Below the pieces are notes generated by a model. The model made no database searches and was not told the origin of the DNA. It saw only the letters and a list, made by a program, of their open reading frames with translations. From an uncultured Eubacteriales bacterium (lineage in GTDB: Bacteria; Bacillota; Clostridia; Oscillospirales; Acutalibacteraceae), in assembly GCA_934476545.1 (NCBI GenBank), contig CAKSOB010000083.1:1-5420 (forward strand): DNA of 5,420 nt, read 5' to 3'. Below, in pieces: positions 1 to 5,420 of this stretch (position 1 is its first letter; each line of letters opens with the position of its first letter). The translations under genes and the position numbers were made by a program.

Positions 1-4
1 TGTG

Positions 5-236
5 TTCTATTGTTTGGGTTAACGATTTCTGCGACATGGCAGATTTGGAGTGGTCGTCTTCTCACAACTATGAAAAGGTCTTCAACGCCTTCTCTGCCTC
101 ATCTCCTTTCGTAATTTCACACACCTGAAACATACGGCTCCGTTGGACAAAATATCATCCGCAGAGAATCGTATAGGGTAGCTCCCAAATTTACCTTAAA
201 AACGATTAACTGACCGTAGCAGGCAAATTTATAGCT
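5..236 (-). ncRNA. Candidate structured RNA, about 230 nt, family not assigned
   Basis: No convincing protein gene lies here, but the minus-strand transcript expected from the promoter at 243-271 has extensive hand-found pairing. The ends pair in three steps: 231-234/7-10 with 224-227/13-16; then 199-210/18-28 (10 pairs, one bulge, one mismatch); then 182-195/38-50 (12 pairs including one G-U, one bulge, one mismatch). Inside are an 8-bp perfect helix 161-168/90-97, a hairpin 126-136/110-119 with a 6-nt loop, a hairpin 71-77/58-64 with a basal helix 85-89/52-57, and a weak hairpin 145-160. The predicted start nucleotide (A at 236) lies two bases before the outermost helix, which suits a discrete RNA. 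Closing stem, 5' single strand opposite a 3' hairpin, and inner stem recall 6S RNA; raiA RNA or a riboswitch/leader are alternatives. No terminator is visible before the window edge. Helices are observed; function is inferred. Confidence 0.5.
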
Positions 237-242
237 GTAAAT

Positions 243-271
243 ATTATACATGAAGATAGAATTTTTGTCCA
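243..271 (-). promoter_or_regulatory. Sigma-A-type promoter reading leftward
   Basis: On the minus strand, TGGACA (266-271, five of six matches to TTGACA) and TATAAT (243-248, perfect) are separated by exactly 17 bp. The expected start is an A near 236. It lies after the terminator of the ribosomal operon and reads away from it, so it starts a new transcript, the candidate structured RNA. Confidence 0.72.
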
Positions 272-273
272 GT

Positions 274-300
274 AAATTTCCCAACTTTTTTAAAAAATTC
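274..300 (-). promoter_or_regulatory. A/T-rich UP-like element upstream of the leftward promoter
   Basis: Just upstream of the -35 box is an almost pure A/T stretch containing the perfect palindrome T6A6 at 286-297. Phased or adjacent A- and T-tracts at about -40 to -60 are the usual form of UP elements bound by the RNA polymerase alpha C-terminal domain, and are common at strong stable-RNA promoters. The alpha subunit encoded in this window keeps the residues for such contacts. This is inference from position and composition. Confidence 0.4.
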
Positions 301-427
301 TATCAAAATCTTCCTGCAAACGCCTATATGTGGTGTAGTGGAAGGGTTTTGTAGGAATTTTCACAAAAATATGGGTAACAGCCGCAAAGAATCGGGAATG
401 TAAAATTTTAGAAAGGGCTACAACACA
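301..427. other. Intergenic stretch with no recognised feature
   Basis: This AT-rich stretch separates the operon terminator from the leftward promoter. All frames are broken by stops at short intervals, and the only ATG-initiated frames are about ten codons without a ribosome binding site. A GTGG-rich motif at 331-345 (two GTGG words 8 bp apart) is visible but has no suitable gene downstream. No tRNA or promoter is convincing here. Confidence 0.6.
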
Positions 428-462
428 AAAGCCCACCTACACGAGAAGTGCAGGCGGACTTT
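428..462 (-). terminator. Rho-independent terminator of the ribosomal operon
   Basis: A 15-position inverted repeat (428-442 and 448-462) with a 5-nt loop starts 17 bp after the rplQ stop. In minus-strand RNA all 15 positions pair, three of them as G-U. It ends in CUUUU followed by UGUGUU, a short imperfect U-tract. In plus-strand RNA the G-U pairs become A-C mismatches, so the hairpin is stronger in the operon's own direction. Confidence 0.8.
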
Positions 463-478
463 GCATGAATCTATATGA

Positions 479-820
479 TTAGATCAATTCGATAATTGCC
501 ATTTCAGCTGCGTCACCACGTCTTGGACCAAGCTTTGTGATGCGGGTGTAACCACCGTTACGGTCAGCATACTTTGGAGCAATCTCGCTGAACAGCTTGT
601 GTGTAACATCTTCCTTGGTTACAAAAGCCATAACCAAACGCTTGTTGTGAAGGGTATCTTCCTTAGCGATGGTGATCATCTTCTCTGTCAAGGACTGTAC
701 TTCTTTTGCACGAGTTACAGTTGTTTCGATTTTGCCGTTCTCCAGCAAAAAGGTTACCATTGCTCTGAGCATTGCGGTTCTATGGCTAGTCGCTCTGCCG
801 AGCTTTCTTGTTCTTGGCAT
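479..820 (-). CDS. rplQ: 50S ribosomal protein L17
   Basis: L17 is a large-subunit protein that binds 23S rRNA near the polypeptide exit tunnel. The 113-residue product has the usual bacterial length. The basic N-terminus (MPRTRKLGR, then a HRTAMLR block) and the C-terminal run around 88-113 ([24 protein letters not shown]) are the two family signatures. The start is fixed by AAAGGAGT at 829-836. It lies 39 bp after rpoA, the usual last pair of the alpha operon, and is followed closely by a terminator, so it is the last gene of the transcript. The N-terminus reads RATSHRTAM where many homologues have RPTDHRKAM, a mild divergence. Confidence 0.97.
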   Translation of the reverse strand: MPRTRKLGRATSHRTAMLRAMVTFLLENGKIETTVTRAKEVQSLTEKMITIAKEDTLHNKRLVMAFVTKEDVTHKLFSEIAPKYADRNGGYTRITKLGPRRGDAAEMAIIELI

Positions 821-859
821 CGTATCTCACTCCTTTACCTTGTATCGCTTTCACAGGGA

Positions 860-1822
860 TTATTCGTCATCCTTGTGAAGGTTAAAGCCGAGGGAAGCCA
901 GCTTCCAGATGACTTCCTCCAAGGACTTCCGTCCCAGGTTGCGAACCTTCATCATTTCCTCTTCGGACTTGCTGACGAGGTCTTCAACCGTATTGATTCC
1001 TGCACGTTTGAGGCAATTGAAAGAACGAACAGAAAGATCCAACTCTTCAATTGTCATCTCCAGTGCTTTTTCCTTACCATTGTCATCCTTTTCCACCATA
1101 ATCTCGGTGCTGCTGCCCGCATCGGACAAATCAACAAAGAGATTGAGGTGCTCAGTGAGGATCTTCGCGGCAAGGGATACTGCTTCTTGCGCTGTGATAA
1201 TCCCGTTGGTCCATACCTCCAGGCTCAGCTTATCGTAGTCGATACTCTGACCCACACGGGTAGGCTCCACGTTATAGTTGACTTTGAGAACCGGAGTGTA
1301 GATGGAATCGATGGGAAGAACGCCGATGGCAATGCTGGAATTGGCTGTCATAGCAGCCTTGTTGCGCTCTGCGGAAATATATCCACGACCACGATCCAGC
1401 GTAATTTCCATCGTCAGTTTTGCGCCATCGCTCAGTGTGGCGATGTGCATATCCGGATTCAGGATTTCAACTTCGCTGTCGCACTTGATTGATCCGGCAG
1501 TCACCACGCAAGGACCCTCTGCGTTAATTTCCACAGTTTTTGGTCCATCGCAGTGCAGACTGGCGATCAAGCCTTTGATGTTCAGCACGATTTCGGTAAC
1601 GTCTTCTTTTACGCCCGGCACCGTGGAGAACTCATGAACAACACCGTCAATCTTGATAGACGTAGGTGCTACGCCCGGCAAGGAGGACAGGAGCACTCTT
1701 CTGAGGCTATTGCCCAGAGTGATACCAAATCCACGCTCCAGCGGCTCTACTACAAAGCAGCCGTAAGTCCCATCTTCTGACAATGCTTCGGTTTCAATCT
1801 TTGGTCTCTCTATCTCAATCAT
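860..1822 (-). CDS. rpoA: DNA-directed RNA polymerase subunit alpha
   Basis: Alpha dimerises to nucleate assembly of the polymerase core, and its C-terminal domain contacts UP elements and activators. The 320-residue product is full length. The N-terminal domain spans about 1-232, with the assembly signature [17 protein letters not shown] near 29-45. A charged linker (about 233-256, EKDDNGKEK) leads to the C-terminal helix-hairpin-helix domain (about 257-315). R266, N269, C270, G297, K299 and S300 match E. coli R265, N268, C269, G296, K298 and S299, which bind DNA, so UP-element recognition should be intact. AAGGAGGT at 1829-1836 sets the start. The ATG also overlaps the stop of a small upstream reading frame (ATGA). 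It sits between rpsD and rplQ, the standard alpha-operon order, with a 102-bp gap upstream that is long for this cluster. Confidence 0.98.
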   Translation of the reverse strand: MIEIERPKIETEALSEDGTYGCFVVEPLERGFGITLGNSLRRVLLSSLPGVAPTSIKIDGVVHEFSTVPGVKEDVTEIVLNIKGLIASLHCDGPKTVEINAEGPCVVTAGSIKCDSEVEILNPDMHIATLSDGAKLTMEITLDRGRGYISAERNKAAMTANSSIAIGVLPIDSIYTPVLKVNYNVEPTRVGQSIDYDKLSLEVWTNGIITAQEAVSLAAKILTEHLNLFVDLSDAGSSTEIMVEKDDNGKEKALEMTIEELDLSVRSFNCLKRAGINTVEDLVSKSEEEMMKVRNLGRKSLEEVIWKLASLGFNLHKDDE

Positions 1823-1881
1823 TCACGAACCTCCTTCACACATTGAACGGCGAGCAATTTTGCCGCCATGCTGTACCACAT
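1819..1881 (-). CDS. Possible 20-codon leader ORF overlapping the rpoA start
   Basis: In the 102-bp gap between rpsD and rpoA an ATG at 1881 opens a 20-codon frame ([10 protein letters not shown], then [10 protein letters not shown]) whose TGA shares the ATGA with the rpoA start. Such an overlap is typical of translational coupling. However, there is no Shine-Dalgarno in front of either in-frame ATG (1881 or 1869), and the last codons are simply the rpoA ribosome binding site read through. The frame also stays open back into the end of rpsD. It may be chance. The product is not recognised. Confidence 0.2.
   Translation of the reverse strand: MWYSMAAKLLAVQCVKEVRE
1829..1836 (-). promoter_or_regulatory. 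rpoA ribosome binding site
   Basis: AAGGAGGT is a near-perfect complement of the 16S rRNA 3' end, 6 nt before the rpoA ATG. It fixes the start and argues that rpoA can initiate independently of the small upstream frame. Confidence 0.88.
1849..1867 (-). promoter_or_regulatory. Small hairpin in the rpsD-rpoA gap
   Basis: Minus-strand RNA can pair GGCGGC with GCUCGCC (six pairs, one bulged U) around an AAAAUU loop, 13 bp before the rpoA Shine-Dalgarno. There is no U-tract, so it is not a terminator. It could be a processing or stability element, or chance. Confidence 0.22.
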
Positions 1882-1924
1882 TCTGATGAAACGGTAGCCC
1901 AAACGAGTTGGACTGTGCTCAGAA

Positions 1925-2518
1925 TTACTTGGAGTACAACTCAACGATCAGAGTCTCATTGATATCGTAGTCGATATCATCTCTGGAGGACAGAGCAACT
2001 ACCTTGCCCTGCAATGTGTTTCTATCGAGCTCAAGCCATGTTGGAACCGGAGTTTGTGCGTTCTGCTCCAGAACTTCCTTCACTCTTACAGAGTTGCGGC
2101 TCTTCTCTTTAATGGAGATCACCTCACCCGGCTTTACAAGGTAAGACGGAATGTCTACTCTGTTGCCGTTCACAGTGATATGACCGTGATTTACCATTTG
2201 TCTTGCTTCTCTTCTTGTGTTGGCAAAACCCAGTCTGTAAACAACGTTATCCAGTCTGCTCTCCAAAATTTGGAGCAGGTTTTCACCGGTCACGCCTTCC
2301 TGCTTGGTTGCCATTACGTAGTACTTTCTGAACTGCTTCTCCAGTACGCCGTAAATAAACTTAGCCTTTTGCTTCTCGTTGAGCTGAAGGCCGTATTCAC
2401 TTTGCTTTCTTCTACCCTGCTTCGGGTTTCTGTTAGACTTCTGGCTAACGCCCATTGCAGTTGGGTCGATGCCCAGTGTCTTACATCTTTTAAGCACTGG
2501 CTGAATATTCTTTGCCAT
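1925..2518 (-). CDS. rpsD: 30S ribosomal protein S4
   Basis: S4 is a primary 16S rRNA-binding protein that starts 30S assembly and lies at the mRNA entry site. The 197-residue product has the N-terminal region (1-86) followed by the S4 RNA-binding domain at about 87-150 ([29 protein letters not shown]). The N-terminus has a single Cys (C12), so it is the zinc-free form often found in Firmicutes, not the four-cysteine form. AAGGAGGAAGG at 2525-2535 marks the start. It sits 30 bp after rpsK, whereas in Bacillus rpsD is a separate gene; this placement fits Clostridia. S4 is a known translational autoregulator in other bacteria; no pseudoknot target was recognised here. Confidence 0.97.
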   Translation of the reverse strand: MAKNIQPVLKRCKTLGIDPTAMGVSQKSNRNPKQGRRKQSEYGLQLNEKQKAKFIYGVLEKQFRKYYVMATKQEGVTGENLLQILESRLDNVVYRLGFANTRREARQMVNHGHITVNGNRVDIPSYLVKPGEVISIKEKSRNSVRVKEVLEQNAQTPVPTWLELDRNTLQGKVVALSSRDDIDYDINETLIVELYSK

Positions 2519-2548
2519 TCGTAACCTTCCTCCTTATGGTTGTTATCA

Positions 2549-2953
2549 CTAAACGCGTCTTCTCTTTGGAGGACGGCATCCGTTGTGTGGGATCGGTGTA
2601 ACGTCTTTGATCATGCTAACTTCCAGACCTGCACCCTGCAGCGCTCTGATTGCAGCCTCACGGCCTGCACCAGGACCCTTTACGAACACTTCGACAGTTT
2701 TCATGCCGTGCTCGATTGCTGCCTTAGCTGCTGTTTCAGCAGCTGTCTGTGCAGCGTAAGGTGTAGACTTTCTGGAGCCTCTGAAGCCAAGCTCACCGGA
2801 GCTTGCCCAGGAAATGGCGTTACCCTGAACGTCTGTAATGGTAACAATCGTATTGTTAAAGGTGGATTGGATGTGCGCAGCGCCACGCTCAATGTTCTTG
2901 CGCTCACGGCGTCTGCGAACTGCGGCCTTCTTGCCGCCCTTTTGTGCTGCCAT
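2549..2953 (-). CDS. rpsK: 30S ribosomal protein S11
   Basis: S11 lies on the platform of the small subunit beside the E site, contacting S7, S18 and 16S rRNA. The product has 134 residues, a few longer than the common 129-131 because of the basic N-terminal extension. The core runs from [17 protein letters not shown] (about 25-41) through [21 protein letters not shown] to the C-terminal signature [15 protein letters not shown] (120-134). AGGAGGG at 2964-2970 precedes the ATG. It follows rpsM by 23 bp and precedes rpsD, so the small-subunit proteins S13, S11 and S4 are made in order from one transcript. Confidence 0.98.
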   Translation of the reverse strand: MAAQKGGKKAAVRRRRERKNIERGAAHIQSTFNNTIVTITDVQGNAISWASSGELGFRGSRKSTPYAAQTAAETAAKAAIEHGMKTVEVFVKGPGAGREAAIRALQGAGLEVSMIKDVTPIPHNGCRPPKRRRV

Positions 2954-2976
2954 CTTTCTAAATCCCTCCTATGAGC

Positions 2977-3345
2977 TTACTTCTTTTTGTTTGCCATTGT
3001 CTTCTTAGGACCCTTGCGAGTTCTCGCATTGGTCTTAGAGCGCTGTCCTCTTACCGGCAGGCCCTTTCTATGGCGAATACCACGGTAGCATTGGATTTCG
3101 ATGAGTCTCTTGATATCGAAAGCGATATCTCTTCTCAGGTCACCCTCAACTCTGTAGTTCTTTTCGATATATTCTCTTAACTTTGAAGCGTCCTCATCGG
3201 TCAGGTCTCTCACTCTTGTATCCGGGTTAACACCTGTTGCTGCAATAATGTCTGTTGCACTCTTGCGGCCGATACCGTAAATGTAGGTAAGACCGATCTC
3301 AATTCGCTTATCTCTTGGTAAATCGACACCAGCTATACGCGCCAT
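2977..3345 (-). CDS. rpsM: 30S ribosomal protein S13
   Basis: S13 is in the head of the 30S subunit and bridges to the 50S proteins L5 and L31 and to P-site tRNA. The 122-residue product starts [14 protein letters not shown], continues with the helix-two-turn-helix region ([10 protein letters not shown] at 21-30) and ends in the basic tail that reaches t[23 protein letters not shown] (87-106), then [16 protein letters not shown] at 3354-3360 fixes the start. It lies 35 bp after rpmJ. No alpha-operon-type leader structure was seen in that short gap, so S4 control of the E. coli kind is not supported here. Confidence 0.98.
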   Translation of the reverse strand: MARIAGVDLPRDKRIEIGLTYIYGIGRKSATDIIAATGVNPDTRVRDLTDEDASKLREYIEKNYRVEGDLRRDIAFDIKRLIEIQCYRGIRHRKGLPVRGQRSKTNARTRKGPKKTMANKKK

Positions 3346-3380
3346 ATCGTTTGCACCTCCATATTAAATAGGTTGCGCCA

Positions 3381-3494
3381 TTAGCCCTGGCGCTGCTTGT
3401 GTTTCGGGTTTTCACAGATCACCATGATCTTACCCTTGCGCTTGATCACTTTGCACTTTTCGCAAATTTTCTTTACAGAAGGTCTGACTTTCAT
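3381..3494 (-). CDS. rpmJ: 50S ribosomal protein L36, zinc-binding form
   Basis: L36 is the smallest large-subunit protein, binding 23S rRNA in a zinc-ribbon fold. The 37-residue product ([14 protein letters not shown], then [13 protein letters not shown]) has the full length of the family. Its ligands are C11, C14, C27 and H32, so this is the zinc-containing rather than the zinc-free paralogue. The frame is open upstream to 3572, but the added residues would overlap the end of infA and resemble no L36. AGGAGGG at 3503-3509 lies 8 nt before the ATG at 3494 and decides the start. It follows infA by 49 bp and precedes rpsM, the usual order. Confidence 0.97.
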   Translation of the reverse strand: MKVRPSVKKICEKCKVIKRKGKIMVICENPKHKQRQG

Positions 3495-3502
3495 GATAGG
3501 AA

Positions 3503-3509
3503 CCCTCCT
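3503..3509 (-). promoter_or_regulatory. rpmJ ribosome binding site (decides the start)
   Basis: AGGAGGG with an 8-nt spacer to the ATG at 3494. It excludes the longer 63-codon reading of the same frame, whose ATG at 3572 lies inside infA. Confidence 0.88.
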
Positions 3510-3543
3510 TTTATCGTTGAATAGTCGTTCTAATCGTTTACTT

Positions 3544-3762
3544 TTATTTGGAACGCCATGTGATGCGGCCACGGGTCAGGTCATATGGAGACATCTCCAC
3601 TGTAACCTTATCGCCGGGCAGAATGCGAATGAAGTTCATCCGCAGCTTTCCGGAGATGTGAGCCAGGATCATATGGCCATTGGGAAGCTCTACCTGGAAC
3701 ATAGCGTTGGGAAGTGCTTCCTTAACGGTACCCTCTAATTCAATTACGTCCTGTTTCGACAT
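3544..3762 (-). CDS. infA: Translation initiation factor IF-1
   Basis: IF-1 binds the A site of the 30S subunit and works with IF-2 and IF-3 to select the initiator tRNA. The 72 residues are exactly the family length and form one S1-type OB fold. Signatures are the opening [20 protein letters not shown], the central [22 protein letters not shown] (30-51) and the C-terminal [13 protein letters not shown] (58-70). GGGAGG at 3773-3778 overlaps the stop codon of the upstream KOW gene, suggesting coupled translation. Placement between map/KOW and rpmJ is typical. Confidence 0.98.
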   Translation of the reverse strand: MSKQDVIELEGTVKEALPNAMFQVELPNGHMILAHISGKLRMNFIRILPGDKVTVEMSPYDLTRGRITWRSK

Positions 3763-3777
3763 ACAGAAATAACCTCC

Positions 3778-4023
3778 CTAATTCTGTGACTGGAAGCGGC
3801 TTAAAGCGCTTCTGATTTCACGATTGGTTTGCATCGAACTGTCCGGCAACACAGTTGTTGTGACAGCCAGGTGAATTTTTTTCTTTTTCTTAGGATGTTC
3901 TAAGCTCCGGCGTTTGCCGTCGCAGATTACCGCATAGCGCTCATCCGAGGAGAGCACAGTAAAAAATCCACCTTGATCATGTCCTGCCTTAGACCGAACA
4001 ACGAGCCCTCTAATATAATTCAT
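3778..4023 (-). CDS. KOW-domain RNA-binding protein (L14e-like)
   Basis: This 81-residue basic protein has an N-terminal KOW motif (about 4-25: IRGLVVRSKAGHDQGGFFTV), with the VV-x-S-x-AG-x-D pattern used by KOW proteins to bind RNA. Next comes a beta-rich middle (YAVICDGKRRSL, 30-41), a run of five lysines at 45-49, and a polar tail. It resembles the short KOW proteins that clostridia carry between map and infA, annotated as L14e/L6e-like. Ribosome or rRNA binding is a reasonable inference; its exact role is not known to me. GAGGTG at 4028-4033 abuts the map stop, so the two are probably coupled; the infA ribosome binding site overlaps its TAG stop. There is no signal peptide or membrane segment. 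Confidence 0.85.
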   Translation of the reverse strand: MNYIRGLVVRSKAGHDQGGFFTVLSSDERYAVICDGKRRSLEHPKKKKKIHLAVTTTVLPDSSMQTNREIRSALSRFQSQN

Positions 4024-4033
4024 TCCCCACCTC

Positions 4034-4786
4034 TTAATCCGGTAATGTGAGAATTACCGGTCCGTCCGGGGTAATGGCCACAGAATGCTCAAAATGCGCT
4101 GACAGCTTTCCGTCTGTTGTTACAGTCGTCCACTGGTCAGCCAAGGTCTTAACGGTGTGAACACCGGCATTGACCATTGGTTCGATGGCAATTGTCATTC
4201 CTGGCAACAGGCGCACACCTCTGCCGGGCGTGCCATAATTTGGTACGCTTGGATCTTCATGCAGCTCCGCACCTACTCCGTGGCCGACGAAATCCCGTAC
4301 CACCGAGTAGCCGCGCGCCTCAACATACCGTTGGACCGCGCTTCCAATATCACCTATCCGATTGCCCGGCTGCGCCATAGCAATTCCCTCGAATAGGCCC
4401 TCGCGTGTTGCGTCCATAAGGGCTTGGGCTTCTTTGCTTACGTCGCCGCAAGCAAAGGTCCATGCGTTATCGCCGTGGAATCCTTCAAAGTAAGCGCCTA
4501 CGTCAATGCTGACGATATCGCCTTCCTTTAATTTGTGACCCTTATGGGGTATGCCGTGGATGACTACATCATTTACCGATATACAGGCACTTGCAGGAAA
4601 GCCGCCGTATCCGAGAAAAGAAGGCTTAGCGCCTTCGCTCTCGATGTACTTGCGTACAATCCGGTCAATTTCCATCGTGGAAACGCCCGGCTCAACCGCT
4701 TCACCTGCCAGCTTCAATGCTCGTGCTGAAATTCTACCGGCTGCTCGCATTGCTGCAAGCTCCCGGGATGTTTTTAACACAACCAT
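4034..4786 (-). CDS. map: Type I methionine aminopeptidase
   Basis: This cytoplasmic metalloprotease removes the N-terminal methionine from new proteins after deformylation when the second residue is small. The 250-residue product is a full-length pita-bread fold. The five metal ligands are present: D95 (SIDVG), D106 (HGDNAW), H169 (GHGVG), E202 (AIEPMV) and E233 (HFEHS), each two lower than in E. coli MetAP (97, 108, 171, 204, 235). The catalytic His is H77 (IHGIP) and H176 lies in LHEDP. There is no N-terminal SEC-C zinc domain, so it is the short type Ia form. The ATG is 3 bp after the adk stop, with AGAGGG (4794-4799) inside the end of adk, so the pair is tightly coupled. Placement with adk and infA is conserved in Firmicutes. 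Confidence 0.97.
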   Translation of the reverse strand: MVVLKTSRELAAMRAAGRISARALKLAGEAVEPGVSTMEIDRIVRKYIESEGAKPSFLGYGGFPASACISVNDVVIHGIPHKGHKLKEGDIVSIDVGAYFEGFHGDNAWTFACGDVSKEAQALMDATREGLFEGIAMAQPGNRIGDIGSAVQRYVEARGYSVVRDFVGHGVGAELHEDPSVPNYGTPGRGVRLLPGMTIAIEPMVNAGVHTVKTLADQWTTVTTDGKLSAHFEHSVAITPDGPVILTLPD

Positions 4787-4789
4787 AGC

Positions 4790-5284
4790 TTAACCCTCTA
4801 ATGCGGCAATGGTCAATCGAGTAATTTCCTCGATCTCCCCTTCTCCTGAAACAACGGACAACTTGCCTTGATTCTTGTAGTAATCCTCAAGAGGCTGTGT
4901 CTGCTCGTGATAAACAGCTAAACGCTGCTGCACCGTTTCAGGGCTGTCATCTTTCCGCTGAACAAGGGTGCCTCCGCACGCATTGCAAACGTTCTCTACC
5001 TTTGGCTTGTTATAGTCCATATGGTAGGTATCGCCGCAGCGCTCACAGACACGGCGTCCGGACAACCGGTGGACGATTTCCGCATCGGAAACATCGATAT
5101 CGACAACCTTATCGATCTGTACGCCCATGTCATCCAGAGCCTCGGCCTGAGGAATGGTTCTCGGGAAACCGTCCAGGATGAAACCGTTTGCACAGTCATC
5201 TTCAGCCAGACGCTCCTTGATGATACCGATTACTACATCATCCGGCACCAGTTGACCATTGTCAATGTAAGCCTTTGCTTTGAG
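4790..5284 (-). CDS. adk: Adenylate kinase, 5' end missing (truncated at a junction)
   Basis: Adenylate kinase interconverts AMP plus ATP with two ADP. Recognisable sequence begins at [16 protein letters not shown] (5284 downward) and runs to the stop, about 164 of the usual ~214-217 residues. It keeps [10 protein letters not shown], the arginines of RLSGRRVC, and [11 protein letters not shown]. The LID has the Gram-positive zinc site C-x2-C-x16-C-x2-C (CERCGDTYH, then CNACGG). About 46 N-terminal residues are absent, including the ATP-binding P-loop and the TGD segment. In frame, upstream of 5285 the reading becomes unrelated and reaches a stop within about ten codons; that DNA codes for a cysteine desulfurase on the other strand. 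GTG at 5248 is open as a start but lies mid-domain and is not believable. As drawn the product could not be active. The gene is normally preceded by secY. Confidence 0.93.
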   Translation of the reverse strand, partial: LKAKAYIDNGQLVPDDVVIGIIKERLAEDDCANGFILDGFPRTIPQAEALDDMGVQIDKVVDIDVSDAEIVHRLSGRRVCERCGDTYHMDYNKPKVENVCNACGGTLVQRKDDSPETVQQRLAVYHEQTQPLEDYYKNQGKLSVVSGEGEIEEITRLTIAALEG

Positions 5285-5420
5285 GGAATAGAGGGCGAGT
5301 CGTTGCTTTTAATGTTAGATTTAAAAGGTGTTTGCGGTTCCTCCGGTTCGGCCTGCACCTCCGGCTCGTTAGACCCAAGCCATGTGCTGCTGAGCATTGG
5401 CTTGCCGCACGAAATTGCAC
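5279..5420 (+). CDS. Cysteine desulfurase (NifS/IscS family), internal fragment
   Basis: These pyridoxal-phosphate enzymes take sulfur from cysteine for iron-sulfur clusters and thiolated tRNA. The plus-strand frame from 5279 reads [14 protein letters not shown], then [20 protein letters not shown] and [12 protein letters not shown] to the window edge. This is the C-terminal part of the family, with the mobile active-site loop; the nucleophilic cysteine is at 5354-5356 (SGSACTSGS). About 47 codons are present. The roughly 300 upstream residues, with the PLP lysine, are missing because the sequence turns into adk on the opposite strand at 5279-5284. The 3' part runs off the window; the final C fits the expected His codon of HEIAH. 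It could be nifS or iscS; the fragment cannot decide. Confidence 0.88.

Noticed and set aside
1..128. Short open frames at the left edge: plus strand 3-128 and minus strand 1-37 or 76-132
   Set aside because: They are under 45 codons, lack suitable ribosome binding sites, or are interrupted by TAG and TGA in the minus frame. The RNA pairing explains the sequence better. A gene start beyond the left edge cannot be excluded.
331..345. GTGG repeats resembling MraZ operator words
   Set aside because: Only two words are present, with unsuitable spacing, and no mraZ or cell-division gene follows in that direction; rplQ lies there in antisense.
599..1492. A 297-codon plus-strand open frame
   Set aside because: It lies antisense to rplQ and rpoA, whose products are unmistakable. 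It has no ribosome binding site and its translation resembles no protein family; it is a by-product of codon use on the other strand.
3381..3572. A 63-residue version of L36 starting at 3572
   Set aside because: The first 26 residues overlap the 3' end of infA in another frame. The ATG at 3494 has a strong ribosome binding site and gives the exact 37-residue family length.
4790..5248. adk starting at GTG 5248
   Set aside because: The codon is the Val of QLVPDD in the middle of the AMP-binding domain. In-frame family similarity continues upstream to 5284, so this is a truncated gene, not a short one.

Overview
The window looks like chromosomal DNA from a low-to-moderate GC Firmicute of class Clostridia, probably near the Oscillospiraceae/Ruminococcaceae. 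Three things point there: the gene order adk-map-KOW protein-infA-rpmJ-rpsM-rpsK-rpsD-rpoA-rplQ, strong AGGAGG-type ribosome binding sites, and the zinc-type adenylate kinase and L36 together with a cysteine-poor S4. The family assignment is inferred from the proteins; no database was searched.

From right to left, all on the minus strand, 4790-479 is the distal part of the large ribosomal protein operon (spc/alpha type). Nine intact genes follow a truncated adk. They encode methionine aminopeptidase, a KOW-domain protein, IF-1, ribosomal proteins L36, S13, S11, S4 and L17, and the RNA polymerase alpha subunit. Gaps are short and nearly every start has a clear Shine-Dalgarno. The largest gap (about 100 bp, rpsD to rpoA) contains a small reading frame whose stop overlaps the rpoA start. 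The operon ends in a hairpin terminator 17 bp after rplQ. The products work together: 30S and 50S proteins, an initiation factor, the polymerase alpha subunit, and the peptidase that trims new N-termini.

Left of the terminator (1-427) there is no convincing protein gene. A near-consensus leftward sigma-A promoter (TGGACA-17-TATAAT) with an A/T-rich upstream element sits at 243-297. Starting at its predicted start site (~236), the next ~230 nt fold on paper into an RNA whose two ends pair through three successive helices and which carries several internal hairpins. I could not assign it to a family. A standalone RNA (6S or raiA are candidates to test) or a structured leader are the main options.

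At the right edge the sequence switches abruptly, within the 6-bp stretch TTTGAG at 5279-5284, from minus-strand adk (lacking its first ~46 residues and P-loop) to a plus-strand fragment of a NifS/IscS cysteine desulfurase carrying the active-site cysteine loop. Both genes are broken at the same point. This is either a rearrangement or, more likely, a chimeric join in the assembly or amplification.
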